Origin: Rhodothermales bacterium
GTDB lineage: Bacteria > Bacteroidota > Rhodothermia > Rhodothermales > JAHQVL01
Assembly: GCA_041391505.1 (NCBI GenBank)
Contig: JAWKNW010000028.1
Coordinates: 1-64,000, forward strand
Direction: 5' to 3'
Length of the DNA: 64,000 nucleotides
In this document: in pieces, positions 45,384 through 54,162 of the stretch
Numbering within the stretch: the first letter of the stretch is position 1
Layout: each line of letters starts with the position of its first letter
Translations under genes and position numbers: made by a program
The notes under the pieces: model-generated
Told to the model about the DNA's origin: nothing
What the model saw: only the letters and a program-made list of their open reading frames with translations
Database searches by the model: none

Positions 45384-48074
45384 TCATCGCACGACACTCG
45401 CCGTGTCGGCCCGGGCGGCATCGAACAGGGCGTTGACGGTATACCACGCCTCGTTGCTCCAGAGCCGGTCCCCGGCGGTGGAGCGCATCTCCGGATCGAG
45501 GGTGAGATAAATGACTTCGCCGGCCTCCAGCGACGGCACGTCCAGCCAGATGCGTTTCCCGTCGTCCGAGCGTTTGACGGCGGCGACCTCCAGTCGGCGA
45601 ACGCCCGACCGGTTGCGGCCGCTCAACCCATCGAGCGTGTAGGACGCCAGGCGGCCGGCCGCGGCGGGGTCGACCGGCTCCGAAAACTCGAGTTCAAACC
45701 CGCCGGGCCGCAGTCGCATCGCGTACAGCTCGAACGGACGGGCATCGGCGGGGGCCAGCGCGTAGAGGGTCGGCGCGTCGTCGGCGTCGGGTATCCCCCA
45801 GATCGACCCGAAACGGGCCGCGCCGGCGAAGAGGACGCCCCCCTCTCCCTCGACCAGCCGGTTTGCCCGAAATCCGATATCGCTTGCGAATCGGTACACC
45901 GCGCCCTGCGCGACGCCGTCGACTTCCTCCCGGGAGACGCGAAACAGGCGCTCCGCGTTGGTGTCGCCCACGAGCAGCTGCCCGGCGTACGGTCCCTGCG
46001 TGATCGGCAACGGCTGCGAGGGCGAAACGCTGACCTCCAGCGGCGGCATCCAGCACAGCGTGACGGAGTCGGCGGGCATGGGCGACGTCCGATCCAGATC
46101 CGCCGCCGGCACCTGCACGAGGCGCGAGGCCCCGAACCAGGCGTTCTGATAGTCCGCCGCGACGAGATTCCCCTCGGCGTCCAGGGCCATGCCGTTGGGC
46201 ATCTGGAGGCCGGAGACCAGGGGCGTGTACGAGCGGGAAAAATCGAGGCGCACGAGCAGGCCGGCATCGGGGACGGGCTCGATCATCATGGCGCCGGACG
46301 CGTCCACGGGGCGGCTCAATCCGCCGAAGAACGCTCCGTCGCGGTAGGCGAGCCCGAACGCGTACTGGCGATAGAACGACGTCCGCCGCCAGCCGTCGGC
46401 CACCACATGCGTCGCCTCCACGCGGTCGTCGGCATTTTCGTCGAGGAGCTGCGTCACGTCGTAGGCCTGCATCGCGAACAGGGCGTCGTCGACGGCTACG
46501 AGTCCAAGCGGCGAGGCCAGACCCTCGGCGTAGGGTTGGAGGTCCTGCCGTTCGGCCGATTCATTGCGCGGGTCGACGAGGTAGACCGCGCCGTTGTCGT
46601 GCCAGGTCGATACGGCCAGGCGGCCATCGGACAGCATGGCGAGGCCGCCAACCGGCGCACGCAGGCTGCGCGGCGCGACGGGGCCGATCCGGTAGGCGGG
46701 ATGCATCCCCCTCGGCGCGATGGCGCGGGACGCCAGGGTCCAGGCCGGCGCGTCGGTCCGCACCAGTTTCCTACCCTCCGATACGGCGGCCCGCTCGACG
46801 TGCGGCGTCGAAAGCACGCCGGCATCTACCGGCGCAAACACGGTGGCCCACGGCGGCTTCCATTCGAGCGCCAGCCGCTTGCCGCCGGTCGATTGAAAAT
46901 GGTCGATCACCAGCGGATGCACACCGACCGGCAGCGCGATCGTCGCCGGCGGCGAGGGCTCGGCGGGGTGCCGGCCGTCGTAGTCGATCAGCAGCGTGTC
47001 GGCGATGGTGAGGCGCGCGCCGTCGTCGGCCACGAGGCGGAAGGCGTAGTCGCCGGCGACGGCGAGATTGAGATACCCCGTGACCTGCGTGACGAAATAG
47101 AACGACGCGCCCCCGAAGTCCGCGTCGGTGCGAAAATCGAGGTCGGGATGCACGCGATGCACGTTGGGGAGCTGCCCGGGCGCGAGCGTGGCGAGGCTGT
47201 CCATCGGTTGGCCGATGTCGTAGACCTGGAGGGTGACGCCGGCGGCATGGGCCGCGCTGCGCACGAGCGTCGGGCCGGACTCCAGCTCGGCCAGGGTGCG
47301 CAGCCGGACCGGGGGCTGCTGCTGGAAGGACGCCGTCGACGCGAAGGCGTCGTCGCGGGCCACCTGCCGGAGCATATCGGGCTCGAAGCGCGTCGTGAGG
47401 ACGGCGGGCCGGCCGGCCGCCGGCATGACGATCCATCCCGCCACATCGTAGGTATTGCCCCAGACGTGCCGATGCCGTTTCCCGTGGGTGCGGAGCAACA
47501 GGCCGTCGTACACGATGGCGTCGCGGGATGCCAGATGCGTGACGTCGATGCGGTGCAACACCTCGACGCCCGGCGTCGCCTCGACGACGACGAAGCGCCG
47601 GCGCATCTCGGGCTGACCGGCTTCGGAGAGGACAAGCTGCGGCGTCTCGTCGATGCGGACAAAGACGCTGTCGCCCAGCGACACGGCATAACTCAGCACG
47701 ACGTGGTCGGCGGCGAGGCGATAGCCGACATAGGAAAAGACGGCGGCCGTGTCCCGGCCGGCCAGGCGCAGACGCCAGGCGGCGTCCCGGTCGTCGCGCT
47801 GGAGCACCTGCCCGCGCAGGGCGGCGTGGCCGGGGTACCCGGGGACGCCATCGATCCGGTCGGTGTCGAGCGACCCTTTCCAGACGCGAAAGAGGCTCCC
47901 CTGCTGGAGATCGTAGGCTGCCCAGTATTCCGGATGCACGCCCACGGACAGCACGCGTCCCCGTTCGTCGAGGCCGCCGTGCACGACGGCGGGCCCCGAC
48001 GCGCGCGGCTGGGCGCGGACCGGGGCATACCAGCAGATTACGACCAGGATGAACAGAGCATGCAGGGAACGCAT
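45384..48074 (-). CDS. Secreted PA14-domain / sugar-dehydrogenase-like propeller protein
   Basis: 896 residues with a signal peptide ('LHALFILVVICWYAPVRAQ'). A PA14-type carbohydrate-binding domain occupies ~350-440 ('GYLNLAVAGDYAFRLVADDG', 'ALEWKPPWATVFAP'). Next comes a six-bladed glucose/sorbosone-dehydrogenase-like propeller ('GLAMLSDGRLAVSTWHDNGA', 'GLQMPNGMALDAEGNLVAAD', 'QGPYAGQLLVGDTNAERLFR'). A C-terminal beta domain follows ('FELEFSEPVDP'). Relatives occur in planctomycete- and Rhodothermales-type polysaccharide loci with unproven activity. Catalytic competence cannot be read from sequence. It closes the minus-strand sugar cluster. Confidence 0.75.
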   Translation of the reverse strand: MRSLHALFILVVICWYAPVRAQPRASGPAVVHGGLDERGRVLSVGVHPEYWAAYDLQQGSLFRVWKGSLDTDRIDGVPGYPGHAALRGQVLQRDDRDAAWRLRLAGRDTAAVFSYVGYRLAADHVVLSYAVSLGDSVFVRIDETPQLVLSEAGQPEMRRRFVVVEATPGVEVLHRIDVTHLASRDAIVYDGLLLRTHGKRHRHVWGNTYDVAGWIVMPAAGRPAVLTTRFEPDMLRQVARDDAFASTASFQQQPPVRLRTLAELESGPTLVRSAAHAAGVTLQVYDIGQPMDSLATLAPGQLPNVHRVHPDLDFRTDADFGGASFYFVTQVTGYLNLAVAGDYAFRLVADDGARLTIADTLLIDYDGRHPAEPSPPATIALPVGVHPLVIDHFQSTGGKRLALEWKPPWATVFAPVDAGVLSTPHVERAAVSEGRKLVRTDAPAWTLASRAIAPRGMHPAYRIGPVAPRSLRAPVGGLAMLSDGRLAVSTWHDNGAVYLVDPRNESAERQDLQPYAEGLASPLGLVAVDDALFAMQAYDVTQLLDENADDRVEATHVVADGWRRTSFYRQYAFGLAYRDGAFFGGLSRPVDASGAMMIEPVPDAGLLVRLDFSRSYTPLVSGLQMPNGMALDAEGNLVAADYQNAWFGASRLVQVPAADLDRTSPMPADSVTLCWMPPLEVSVSPSQPLPITQGPYAGQLLVGDTNAERLFRVSREEVDGVAQGAVYRFASDIGFRANRLVEGEGGVLFAGAARFGSIWGIPDADDAPTLYALAPADARPFELYAMRLRPGGFELEFSEPVDPAAAGRLASYTLDGLSGRNRSGVRRLEVAAVKRSDDGKRIWLDVPSLEAGEVIYLTLDPEMRSTAGDRLWSNEAWYTVNALFDAARADTASVVR

Positions 48075-48150
48075 GAACGCACCGGGTACGGGCAACGGGT
48101 GGAGACGACGAGATGGGGGGAGCGGGGCCGGCCGCGACGGAAGCCGGCCA

Positions 48151-48190
48151 TAAAAAAAGGGCACGACGCCCGTGTGGCGCGTCGTGCCCT
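48151..48190 (-). terminator. Rho-independent terminator
   Basis: The minus-strand stem AGGGCACGACGC / GCGTCGTGCCCT is followed by seven T. It ends the transcript of the TMEM220-like gene and the isomerase/oxidoreductase genes upstream of it. Confidence 0.88.
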
Positions 48191-48234
48191 GGATGTACGT
48201 CTGCCCGGGCCGAAGGTTCAGCGCGGGCGCATCA

Positions 48235-48594
48235 TCATCCGCGGCTCCTGCGGTACAGCACCAGCGACAGCACGCCCAGCCACACGATCATGACCACCAG
48301 GCCGCCCGATTCGCGCAGGTACTCGTTCTGCATCCAGGCGTCCACTCCGAAAATCGAGCTCTGAAGCTGGATCCGGGAGATCCAGACGAGCGCCCAGACG
48401 ACGAAGAGGCCGGCGACGATGGCCACCGGCGCCAGCGATACCTTGTTGAACATGTACAACGCGCTGAGCACCGCCGTGGCGCCGTAGGCCAGCACCCAGA
48501 TGGGCGCCTCGCCGTCGACATCGTTCAGCTGGTAATACGTCCACACGAGGAACAGGAGGGTCATCCCTCCGCTCAGGATGTTGAGGAATTTCAT
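48235..48594 (-). CDS. TMEM220-like small membrane protein
   Basis: 119 residues from 'MKFLNILSGGMTLLFLVWTY'. Four hydrophobic helices and the family motif 'YYQLNDVDGEAPIWVLAYGA' resemble the transmembrane-220 family. The role is unknown. It begins 4 bp after the stop of the TIM-barrel gene and ends at a strong terminator. Confidence 0.75.
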   Translation of the reverse strand: MKFLNILSGGMTLLFLVWTYYQLNDVDGEAPIWVLAYGATAVLSALYMFNKVSLAPVAIVAGLFVVWALVWISRIQLQSSIFGVDAWMQNEYLRESGGLVVMIVWLGVLSLVLYRRSRG

Positions 48595-48598
48595 GGTC

Positions 48599-49606
48599 TT
48601 ACTGATTGTCTTTCGCAAAAGCGGCATCGAACGCGCCGTGCGCCGGCGCGAAATCCACGCCCTTGACGAACGAGCACGCTTCCTCGGCGCCATGTTCGCG
48701 GTCCATGCCGGAGTCCTCCCATTCGATGGAGAGCGGCCCGGCATAGCCTACGCGGTTGAGCATCCGAATGATCTCCTCGAAGTCGATCGAGCCGCGGCCG
48801 ATCGAGCGGAAATCCCAGAAGCGATCGCGGTGCCCGAACTCAATGTGGCCGCCGAACACGCCGGCTTCTTTCGGCTTGTCGGACCACCAGACGTCCTTCA
48901 TGTGCGCATGGTAGATGCGGTCGCCGAAGGTCTCGATGAATCCGACATAGTCGACGCCCTGGTAGCCGAAGTGGCTGGGGTCGTAATTAAAGCCGAACGC
49001 CTCGCGATGCCCGATGGCTTCGAGCGCCTTGCGGGCCGACGAGATGTCGAAAGCGATCTCGGTCGGGTGCACTTCGAGGCCGAATCGGACGCCCACCTCA
49101 TCAAAGACGTCGAGGATGGGATTCCAGCGATCGGCGAAGTCCTTGAAGCCGGCCTCGATCATCTCGGGTGGTACGGGCGGGAAGGAATAGAGCAGGTGCC
49201 AGATGCTGCTGCCGGTAAAGCCGTTGACGACCTTCACGCCGAGCCGGGCGGCCGCGCGCGCGGTGTCCATCATCTCTTTCGCGGCACGCTGGCGGACGCC
49301 TTCCGGATCGCCGTCGCCCCAGACGTGGGGCGGCAGGATGGATTTGTGCCGGATGTCGATATTGTCGCATACGGCCTGGCCCACGAGGTGATTGCTGATG
49401 GCCCAGACGCCGAGGTCATATTGGTTGAGGATATCGTGCCGGCTCTGGCAGTATTTCGCATCGCTCAGGGCTTTCTGAACGTCGAAGTGATCGCCCCAGC
49501 AAGCCAGTTCGAGGCCGTCGAAACCCATGTCGGCGGCTTTTTCTGCGAGCTTCTTGAGCGGCAGGTCGGCCCACTGGCCGGTGAAGAGTGTTACGGGTCG
49601 GGACAT
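48599..49606 (-). CDS. Sugar phosphate isomerase/epimerase-like TIM-barrel protein
   Basis: 335 residues, no signal peptide. AP-endonuclease-2/xylose-isomerase-like barrel with metal-ligand strands 'FDGLELACWGDHFD', 'VRFGLEVHPTEIAF', 'FGFNYDPSHFGYQG', 'RIYHAHMKDVWW' and the C-terminal 'GPLSIEWEDSGMDR'. Family members isomerise or epimerise sugars or cleave 3-keto-glycosides with a divalent metal. It follows a Gfo/Idh/MocA oxidoreductase, a recurrent pairing in such pathways. The exact substrate is unknown. Confidence 0.88.
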   Translation of the reverse strand: MSRPVTLFTGQWADLPLKKLAEKAADMGFDGLELACWGDHFDVQKALSDAKYCQSRHDILNQYDLGVWAISNHLVGQAVCDNIDIRHKSILPPHVWGDGDPEGVRQRAAKEMMDTARAAARLGVKVVNGFTGSSIWHLLYSFPPVPPEMIEAGFKDFADRWNPILDVFDEVGVRFGLEVHPTEIAFDISSARKALEAIGHREAFGFNYDPSHFGYQGVDYVGFIETFGDRIYHAHMKDVWWSDKPKEAGVFGGHIEFGHRDRFWDFRSIGRGSIDFEEIIRMLNRVGYAGPLSIEWEDSGMDREHGAEEACSFVKGVDFAPAHGAFDAAFAKDNQ

Positions 49607-49611
49607 AGGAA

Positions 49612-49634
49612 TTAGCGATTAGCCGTTAGCGATT
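49612..49634. repeat. TTAGCGATT iterations
   Basis: Two exact copies of TTAGCGATT (49612-49620, 49626-49634) plus a variant 'TGGTGATT' lie in the 42-bp spacer between two minus-strand sugar genes. Confidence 0.6.
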
Positions 49635-49648
49635 GGTGATTGCGCCGT

Positions 49649-50821
49649 TCAGGCCGGCGGCGTGTAGCTGGCATCCACCCATCCTTTCTTCTTGCCGCTT
49701 TCGACGGCTTTGTGGATGAAGTGCACGCCGACGGCGCCATCCTGAACGGTGGGGAAATCGGTGTCGAAGGGCCCGGGCTTTGCGCCGGAGAGCTTCGCGG
49801 CGATGGTCCGGGCCGCGTTGACGTAGATGTTCGCGAACGCTTCGAGGAACGCCTCGGGATGGCCGGACGGAAGGCGCGTGTTGTGTTTCGCCGGGTCGGT
49901 CAGGTAGCCGTTCCCGCGTTTCAACACCTCTTCCGGACCGCCGTTGGTTCGCAGGTGCAGGTAGTTCGGATGCTCCTGATGCCACTCCATTGAGGCCTCG
50001 GTGCCGTAGATCCGGATGCTGAGGTTGTTCTCTTCCCCCACCGAGACCTGCGAGCAGTAGAGCACGGCCCGGGCGCCGCCCTTGTAGTGGACGAGCATGT
50101 TGGCGTCGTCCTCCAGCTGCCGGCCGGGCACGAACGTGGTGAGGTCCGCGCAGAGGCGGTCGATCTCCAGCCCCGTGATGTAGCGGGCGAGGTTTTCCGC
50201 ATGCGAGCCGATGTCGCCGATGGCCGAGGAGACGCCGGCCTGTTTCGGGTCGGTGCGCCAGACCGCCTGCTTGGCGCCCTCGCCTTCGAGGAAAGTGGCG
50301 AGCCAGCCCTGCGGGTACTCCACGACGACCTTGCGGATCGTGCCGAGTTTGCCCTGGCGGACGAGTTCGCGCGCCTCCTTCACCATCGGATACCCGGTGT
50401 AGTTGTGCGTGAGCGCGAACACGGCGTCGTATTTCTTGACCAGCCGGCACAGCGCTTCGGACTCCTCGACGGTCATCGTCATCGGCTTATCGCACACGAC
50501 ATGGAAGCCGGCTTCGATGAAGGTCTTCGCGATCTCGAAATGGGTGCTGTTCGGGGTGACGATCGAGACGAAGTCGATGCGTTCGCCCAGCGGCAGCTTG
50601 CTTTCCTTCTCGGCCATCTCCTTGTAGGAGCCATACACCCGGGACGGATCGAGAAACAGTTCACGCCCCTGCTGGGCCGATTTTTCGGGGGAGGACGAAA
50701 AAGCGCCGGCGACCAGTTCGATTTCGCCGTCGAGCGCCGCCGCCTTACGATGGACCGCTCCGATAAACGCACCCGGGCCACCGCCCACCATGCCGTATCT
50801 GATTTTTCTGCCTAGAGACAT
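49649..50821 (-). CDS. Gfo/Idh/MocA family oxidoreductase
   Basis: 390 residues, cytoplasmic. NAD(P)-binding Rossmann start 'IRYGMVGGGPGAFIGAVHRK', followed by 'FVSIVTPNSTHFEIAKTFIE' and the signature 'HVVCDKPMTMTVEESEALC', where Lys is the catalytic family residue. The C-terminal sheet domain has 'GDIGSHAENLARYITG'. It oxidises or reduces a sugar or inositol hydroxyl/keto group. Flanked by TIM-barrel genes at both sides in the same orientation. Confidence 0.9.
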   Translation of the reverse strand: MSLGRKIRYGMVGGGPGAFIGAVHRKAAALDGEIELVAGAFSSSPEKSAQQGRELFLDPSRVYGSYKEMAEKESKLPLGERIDFVSIVTPNSTHFEIAKTFIEAGFHVVCDKPMTMTVEESEALCRLVKKYDAVFALTHNYTGYPMVKEARELVRQGKLGTIRKVVVEYPQGWLATFLEGEGAKQAVWRTDPKQAGVSSAIGDIGSHAENLARYITGLEIDRLCADLTTFVPGRQLEDDANMLVHYKGGARAVLYCSQVSVGEENNLSIRIYGTEASMEWHQEHPNYLHLRTNGGPEEVLKRGNGYLTDPAKHNTRLPSGHPEAFLEAFANIYVNAARTIAAKLSGAKPGPFDTDFPTVQDGAVGVHFIHKAVESGKKKGWVDASYTPPA

Positions 50822-50938
50822 GTTTGAAAATGTTCAATGTTTAGGTTTTAACGTTCAATGCGTGGTTAAACAGATTCACATGCCGGTTCGAGGAACGCAT
50901 CATCTCGTTCCTTAAACAGTTAACCTTGAACCTGCAAC

Positions 50939-51847
50939 CTAAAATCCATCTACCTCCTGATAGGCGCGGATCAGCGCGGCCTCGCCTTCCTTGCCCTCGC
51001 CGGAAAGGCCGTGCTCCATACCGAGGATGCCCGTCCACCCCTTGGCGTGAATGTGTTTGAAGACATTCTTGTAGTTGATCTCGCCGGTGGTGGGTTCGTC
51101 CCGGCCGGGGTTGTCGCCGATCTGGAAGTAGCCGATTTCATCCCAGGCGAGGTCGATGTTGGGGATCAGGTTGCCTTCCTGGATCTGCATGTGGTACAGG
51201 TCGTCCAGAATCTTGCAGGAGGGGCTGCCGACGGCCTTGCAGATCTCGTAGGACTGCGGCGTGCGCTGCAGGAATTGCCCCGGATGATCCCGGAAGTTGA
51301 GCGCCTCCAGGACGATGACGAGGCCGTGCGGCTCCAGGATGTCGCAGGCGCGCTTGAGGGATTCGACGACGTTGGCCGTCTGGTAGTCGTGGTTCAGCCG
51401 GAGGTCGACATAGCCCGGTACGACCGTCATCCAGGTCGCGTTGACGCGTTTGGCGACATCGATGCAGCCCCGGATGTCGGCGAGGAACGCCTCCCGGAGG
51501 TCGGCCTTGCCGCTGGTGAGGCTGGGTTCGTTCCAGGAGATGGAGTGGGCCACGAACACGCCCATCTTCATCCCCCGCCGGCCCATCTCGGCGGCGATCC
51601 GCTCCTGGTCGGCCACGGAACGGCCCTTCATGCCGTTGTCCTCCATGGCCGTGAAGCCCATGTCGGCCATGAACTTGACCTGGTCGACGAAGTCCTCGCC
51701 GGCATGGTGCTTGAACATGCCGAAGTGGGGCGCATAATGCAACTTGAACGCGGCCGGGGACGGGTCCTTCAGCCGGTTGAAGGCCGGCGCGCCGAGCGCG
51801 GCCGTGCCGGCGGCGAGGCCGGACTTTACGAAGTGGCGACGATCCAT
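50939..51847 (-). CDS. Tat-exported hydroxypyruvate-isomerase-like TIM-barrel protein
   Basis: 302 residues. 'MDRRHFVKSGLAAGTAALGA' is a twin-arginine leader, so the enzyme is periplasmic. Barrel blocks: 'MADMGFTAMEDNGMKG', 'LVIVLEALNFRDHPGQFLQR', 'CKILDDLYHMQIQEG', 'EIGYFQIGDNPGRDEP' and 'GILGMEHGLSGEG', matching the Hyi/xylose-isomerase-like family with Glu/Asp/His metal ligands. It probably acts with the Tat-exported Gfo/Idh/MocA protein encoded just upstream. The spacer behind it (50822-50938) has short GTTCAATG and TTAAACAG iterations. Confidence 0.88.
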   Translation of the reverse strand: MDRRHFVKSGLAAGTAALGAPAFNRLKDPSPAAFKLHYAPHFGMFKHHAGEDFVDQVKFMADMGFTAMEDNGMKGRSVADQERIAAEMGRRGMKMGVFVAHSISWNEPSLTSGKADLREAFLADIRGCIDVAKRVNATWMTVVPGYVDLRLNHDYQTANVVESLKRACDILEPHGLVIVLEALNFRDHPGQFLQRTPQSYEICKAVGSPSCKILDDLYHMQIQEGNLIPNIDLAWDEIGYFQIGDNPGRDEPTTGEINYKNVFKHIHAKGWTGILGMEHGLSGEGKEGEAALIRAYQEVDGF

Positions 51848-51914
51848 GGTGGGGTTATGGTCTTTCGCAGCGCGCCGGGAAGCCGAGCGGATCGACTCCC
51901 CGGCGCCTGGCGTG

Positions 51915-53228
51915 TCAGAGAACCTGCGTCTTGCCGGGCACAGCGACCGGGTAGTAGCCATCCGCATCGGGCAACACGGGCGGCGGGGCGTCCCATGCGA
52001 ACTTCTTCGGCATGAGGCTCAGGTTGGAGTTGAGCGCGTCGTTCCACTCGATCACCTGGCCCGAATAGGTGGCCATGCGCCCGAGCAGCGCCGTCATCGT
52101 GCTGTAGGCGCCGCGCTCGGCGTCCATGTACTTGCAGTCGCCGTTCGCGATGGCCTCGAACAGCTCGTCGTGCTCGACCTGGTAGGGGTTCGGATCGTTT
52201 TTGTCGTCATACTCCCAGATCGTGTGGCCGCTCTGCGTGAGCAGCAGGCCCGGGCGCGGCGCGGAGCCGTCGGTGCCCTGGAAGGCTTCGGTGACACGGC
52301 TCATCGTGCCCTGGATGTGCCGGCACTGGCTGTACATCCGGCTGCCGTCGGCATATTCGTACTCTACAAAATGGTGATCGAAGATCTCCCCGTACTCCTT
52401 GCCGGTACGAACCTGCCGGCCGCCCATGCCCTGGGCGCGGACCGGGTAGGCCTGCTTGACCCAGTTGCCGACATCGATGTTGTGAATGTGCTGCTCATTG
52501 ATGTGGTCGCCGCAGAGCCAGTTGAAGTAGTACCAGTTGCGCATCTGGTACTCCATCTCGGTCTGTCCGGGCTTGCGCGGACGCACCCAGACGCCGTCGC
52601 TGTTCCAGTACACGCGCGACGAGGTGATGTCGCCGATCGCGCCGTCGTGGATGCGCTTCACCCATTCGCGGTAGACGTGCTGGTAGTGCCGCTGGAGCCC
52701 CACCACCACGTTGAGTTTTTTCTGCTTGGCGATCTCGGCGGTGGCGAGCACGCTCCGGATGCCGGGCGCGTCGGTCGCGACGGGTTTTTCCATGAACACG
52801 TGCTTGCCGGCGTCGACGGCCGCGGCGAAATGGATCGGCCGAAAGCCCGGAGGCGTCGTGAGAATGACGACGTCGCACCGGCTGATGACGTCCTTGTAGG
52901 CATCGAACCCGGTGAAGCGCGCGTCTTCGGGCACTGCGATGCGGGTTTTGTCGTCGATGGCCTCGTCGATATTCTTCAGGCTGTCGTCCAGCCGGTCGCG
53001 GAAGGCATCGCCCATGGCCACGAGGCGCACGTTCTGCGTCGTGCTCAGCGCCTGGACGGCGGCGCCGGTGCCGCGTCCGCCGCAGCCGACGAGACCGATC
53101 CGGATGACGTCCGCGCCCTGGGCGAACGCAAAATTGCCGGAAGCCATCAGGCCGGCCGTGGCGGCCGCCGTGGCCTGCACGAATTGCCGGCGTGACAGCG
53201 GGAAACGCGGGTCGTTATGCGTACTCAT
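51915..53228 (-). CDS. Tat-exported Gfo/Idh/MocA oxidoreductase
   Basis: 437 residues. The Tat leader 'PLSRRQFVQATAAATAGLMA' precedes the Rossmann start 'IRIGLVGCGGRGTGAAVQAL' and the family signature 'GKHVFMEKPVATDAPG'. The C-terminal domain has 'NWYYFNWLCGDHINEQHIHN'. Exported members keep NAD(P) tightly bound and exchange hydrides between sugars, which suits a periplasmic 3-keto-sugar role. It is co-directional with the Tat-exported isomerase downstream. Confidence 0.9.
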   Translation of the reverse strand: MSTHNDPRFPLSRRQFVQATAAATAGLMASGNFAFAQGADVIRIGLVGCGGRGTGAAVQALSTTQNVRLVAMGDAFRDRLDDSLKNIDEAIDDKTRIAVPEDARFTGFDAYKDVISRCDVVILTTPPGFRPIHFAAAVDAGKHVFMEKPVATDAPGIRSVLATAEIAKQKKLNVVVGLQRHYQHVYREWVKRIHDGAIGDITSSRVYWNSDGVWVRPRKPGQTEMEYQMRNWYYFNWLCGDHINEQHIHNIDVGNWVKQAYPVRAQGMGGRQVRTGKEYGEIFDHHFVEYEYADGSRMYSQCRHIQGTMSRVTEAFQGTDGSAPRPGLLLTQSGHTIWEYDDKNDPNPYQVEHDELFEAIANGDCKYMDAERGAYSTMTALLGRMATYSGQVIEWNDALNSNLSLMPKKFAWDAPPPVLPDADGYYPVAVPGKTQVL

Positions 53229-53306
53229 CGAAAGCACCTCCTGGGTTCGTTGTGCGAAGCACGTTTATGCGTTGGGTTGGTGTGCCGCCCTACGTCACGC
53301 AGCATC

Positions 53307-54152
53307 TTACGGCTCGCGTACGAGCCGAAATCCGACGAAGAACCCGTCGGAAAGCCACCACTTACTTTTCGGAATCTGGGGGTCGGTCTGGTTCCACGAG
53401 CGGGCCTGTTTGGCGCGGGCGTAGAGCTGGACGGCGCCGACCTCGTCCTGGAAGGATCCGCCGGCCGCGTACGGCTTGCCGTCGATCCCCGTGACCCATT
53501 CGGCGACATTGCCGAGCGTATCGTAGAGCCCGAGCCCGTTGGGCGTCTTCGAGGCCACGGGCTGCGTCTTGTCCTCCGAGTTGCCGGCAAACCAGGCAAC
53601 GTCGGCAAGCGCTTCCGCGTCGAGCCGCGTGCCGATCTCCATGCCGGCCTGCGCGGCCAGTTGCCACTCGGCTTCGGTGGGCACGCGGTATTTCTTGCCC
53701 GTCTTCTCCGAGAGCCACTCCGCATAGCCCTGGGCCGCGCGGTACGTGATGCAGATGGCGGCATAGCCGTCGTGCCCGTACCCGTAATCCGGCGGCGCGT
53801 AGGGCCGGCTCGGACGCGACACGCCATCCTCATGCTGGGTGCGGCGCTCCGGCGGGAGGTCGAGCCGGTAGGCGAAAATATCGTATTCGTTCCACGTCAC
53901 TTCTGTCTTCCCGATGAAGAACGGGGCGACATCCACCTGCACGTCGCCGCTGTCGGTCTGGATGGTCACCGTGCCGGCGGGGACGGGGATCATATCAAAC
54001 GTCACCAGGGTACCGGGAATCGAGTCTTGGAGCAGCCCCGGGGAGGTCTCCTCCGCCGCGGCATCCCGCCGATCGGCCCGCTCGCTCCACCCCGCCGTCA
54101 ACCCGAGCAGCACACACGCCGTCAGCGACGTCAGGCCGAACATCCTCATCAT
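53307..54152 (-). CDS. SUMF1-fold protein without the FGE cysteine pair
   Basis: 281 residues from 'MMRMFGLTSLTACVLLGLTA' (ATG 54164 is an alternative). A signal peptide is present. SUMF1 blocks: 'VAPFFIGKTEVTWNEYDIF', 'EWLSEKTGKKYRVPTEAEWQ', 'GLGLYDTLGNVAEWVTGIDG', 'YAAGGSF', 'FFVGFRLV'. Where true formylglycine-generating enzymes have the C-x4-C motif, this protein reads 'GGSFQDEVGAVQLY', so it is not an FGE. SUMF1-fold relatives serve as carbohydrate-locus accessory or ergothioneine-type proteins; the function is open. It diverges from apbE with overlapping start regions. Confidence 0.8.
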   Translation of the reverse strand: MMRMFGLTSLTACVLLGLTAGWSERADRRDAAAEETSPGLLQDSIPGTLVTFDMIPVPAGTVTIQTDSGDVQVDVAPFFIGKTEVTWNEYDIFAYRLDLPPERRTQHEDGVSRPSRPYAPPDYGYGHDGYAAICITYRAAQGYAEWLSEKTGKKYRVPTEAEWQLAAQAGMEIGTRLDAEALADVAWFAGNSEDKTQPVASKTPNGLGLYDTLGNVAEWVTGIDGKPYAAGGSFQDEVGAVQLYARAKQARSWNQTDPQIPKSKWWLSDGFFVGFRLVREP

Positions 54153-54162
54153 GTTTACCTCC

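Noticed and set aside
45258..48293. 1,011-codon plus-strand open frame opposite the PA14/propeller gene
   Set aside because: A high-GC antisense shadow: Arg/Gly/His-rich composition with no domains, while the opposite strand has a signal peptide and clear domains.
53307..54152. Second formylglycine-generating enzyme
   Set aside because: The C-x4-C catalytic pair is absent, so only the SUMF1 fold is supported.
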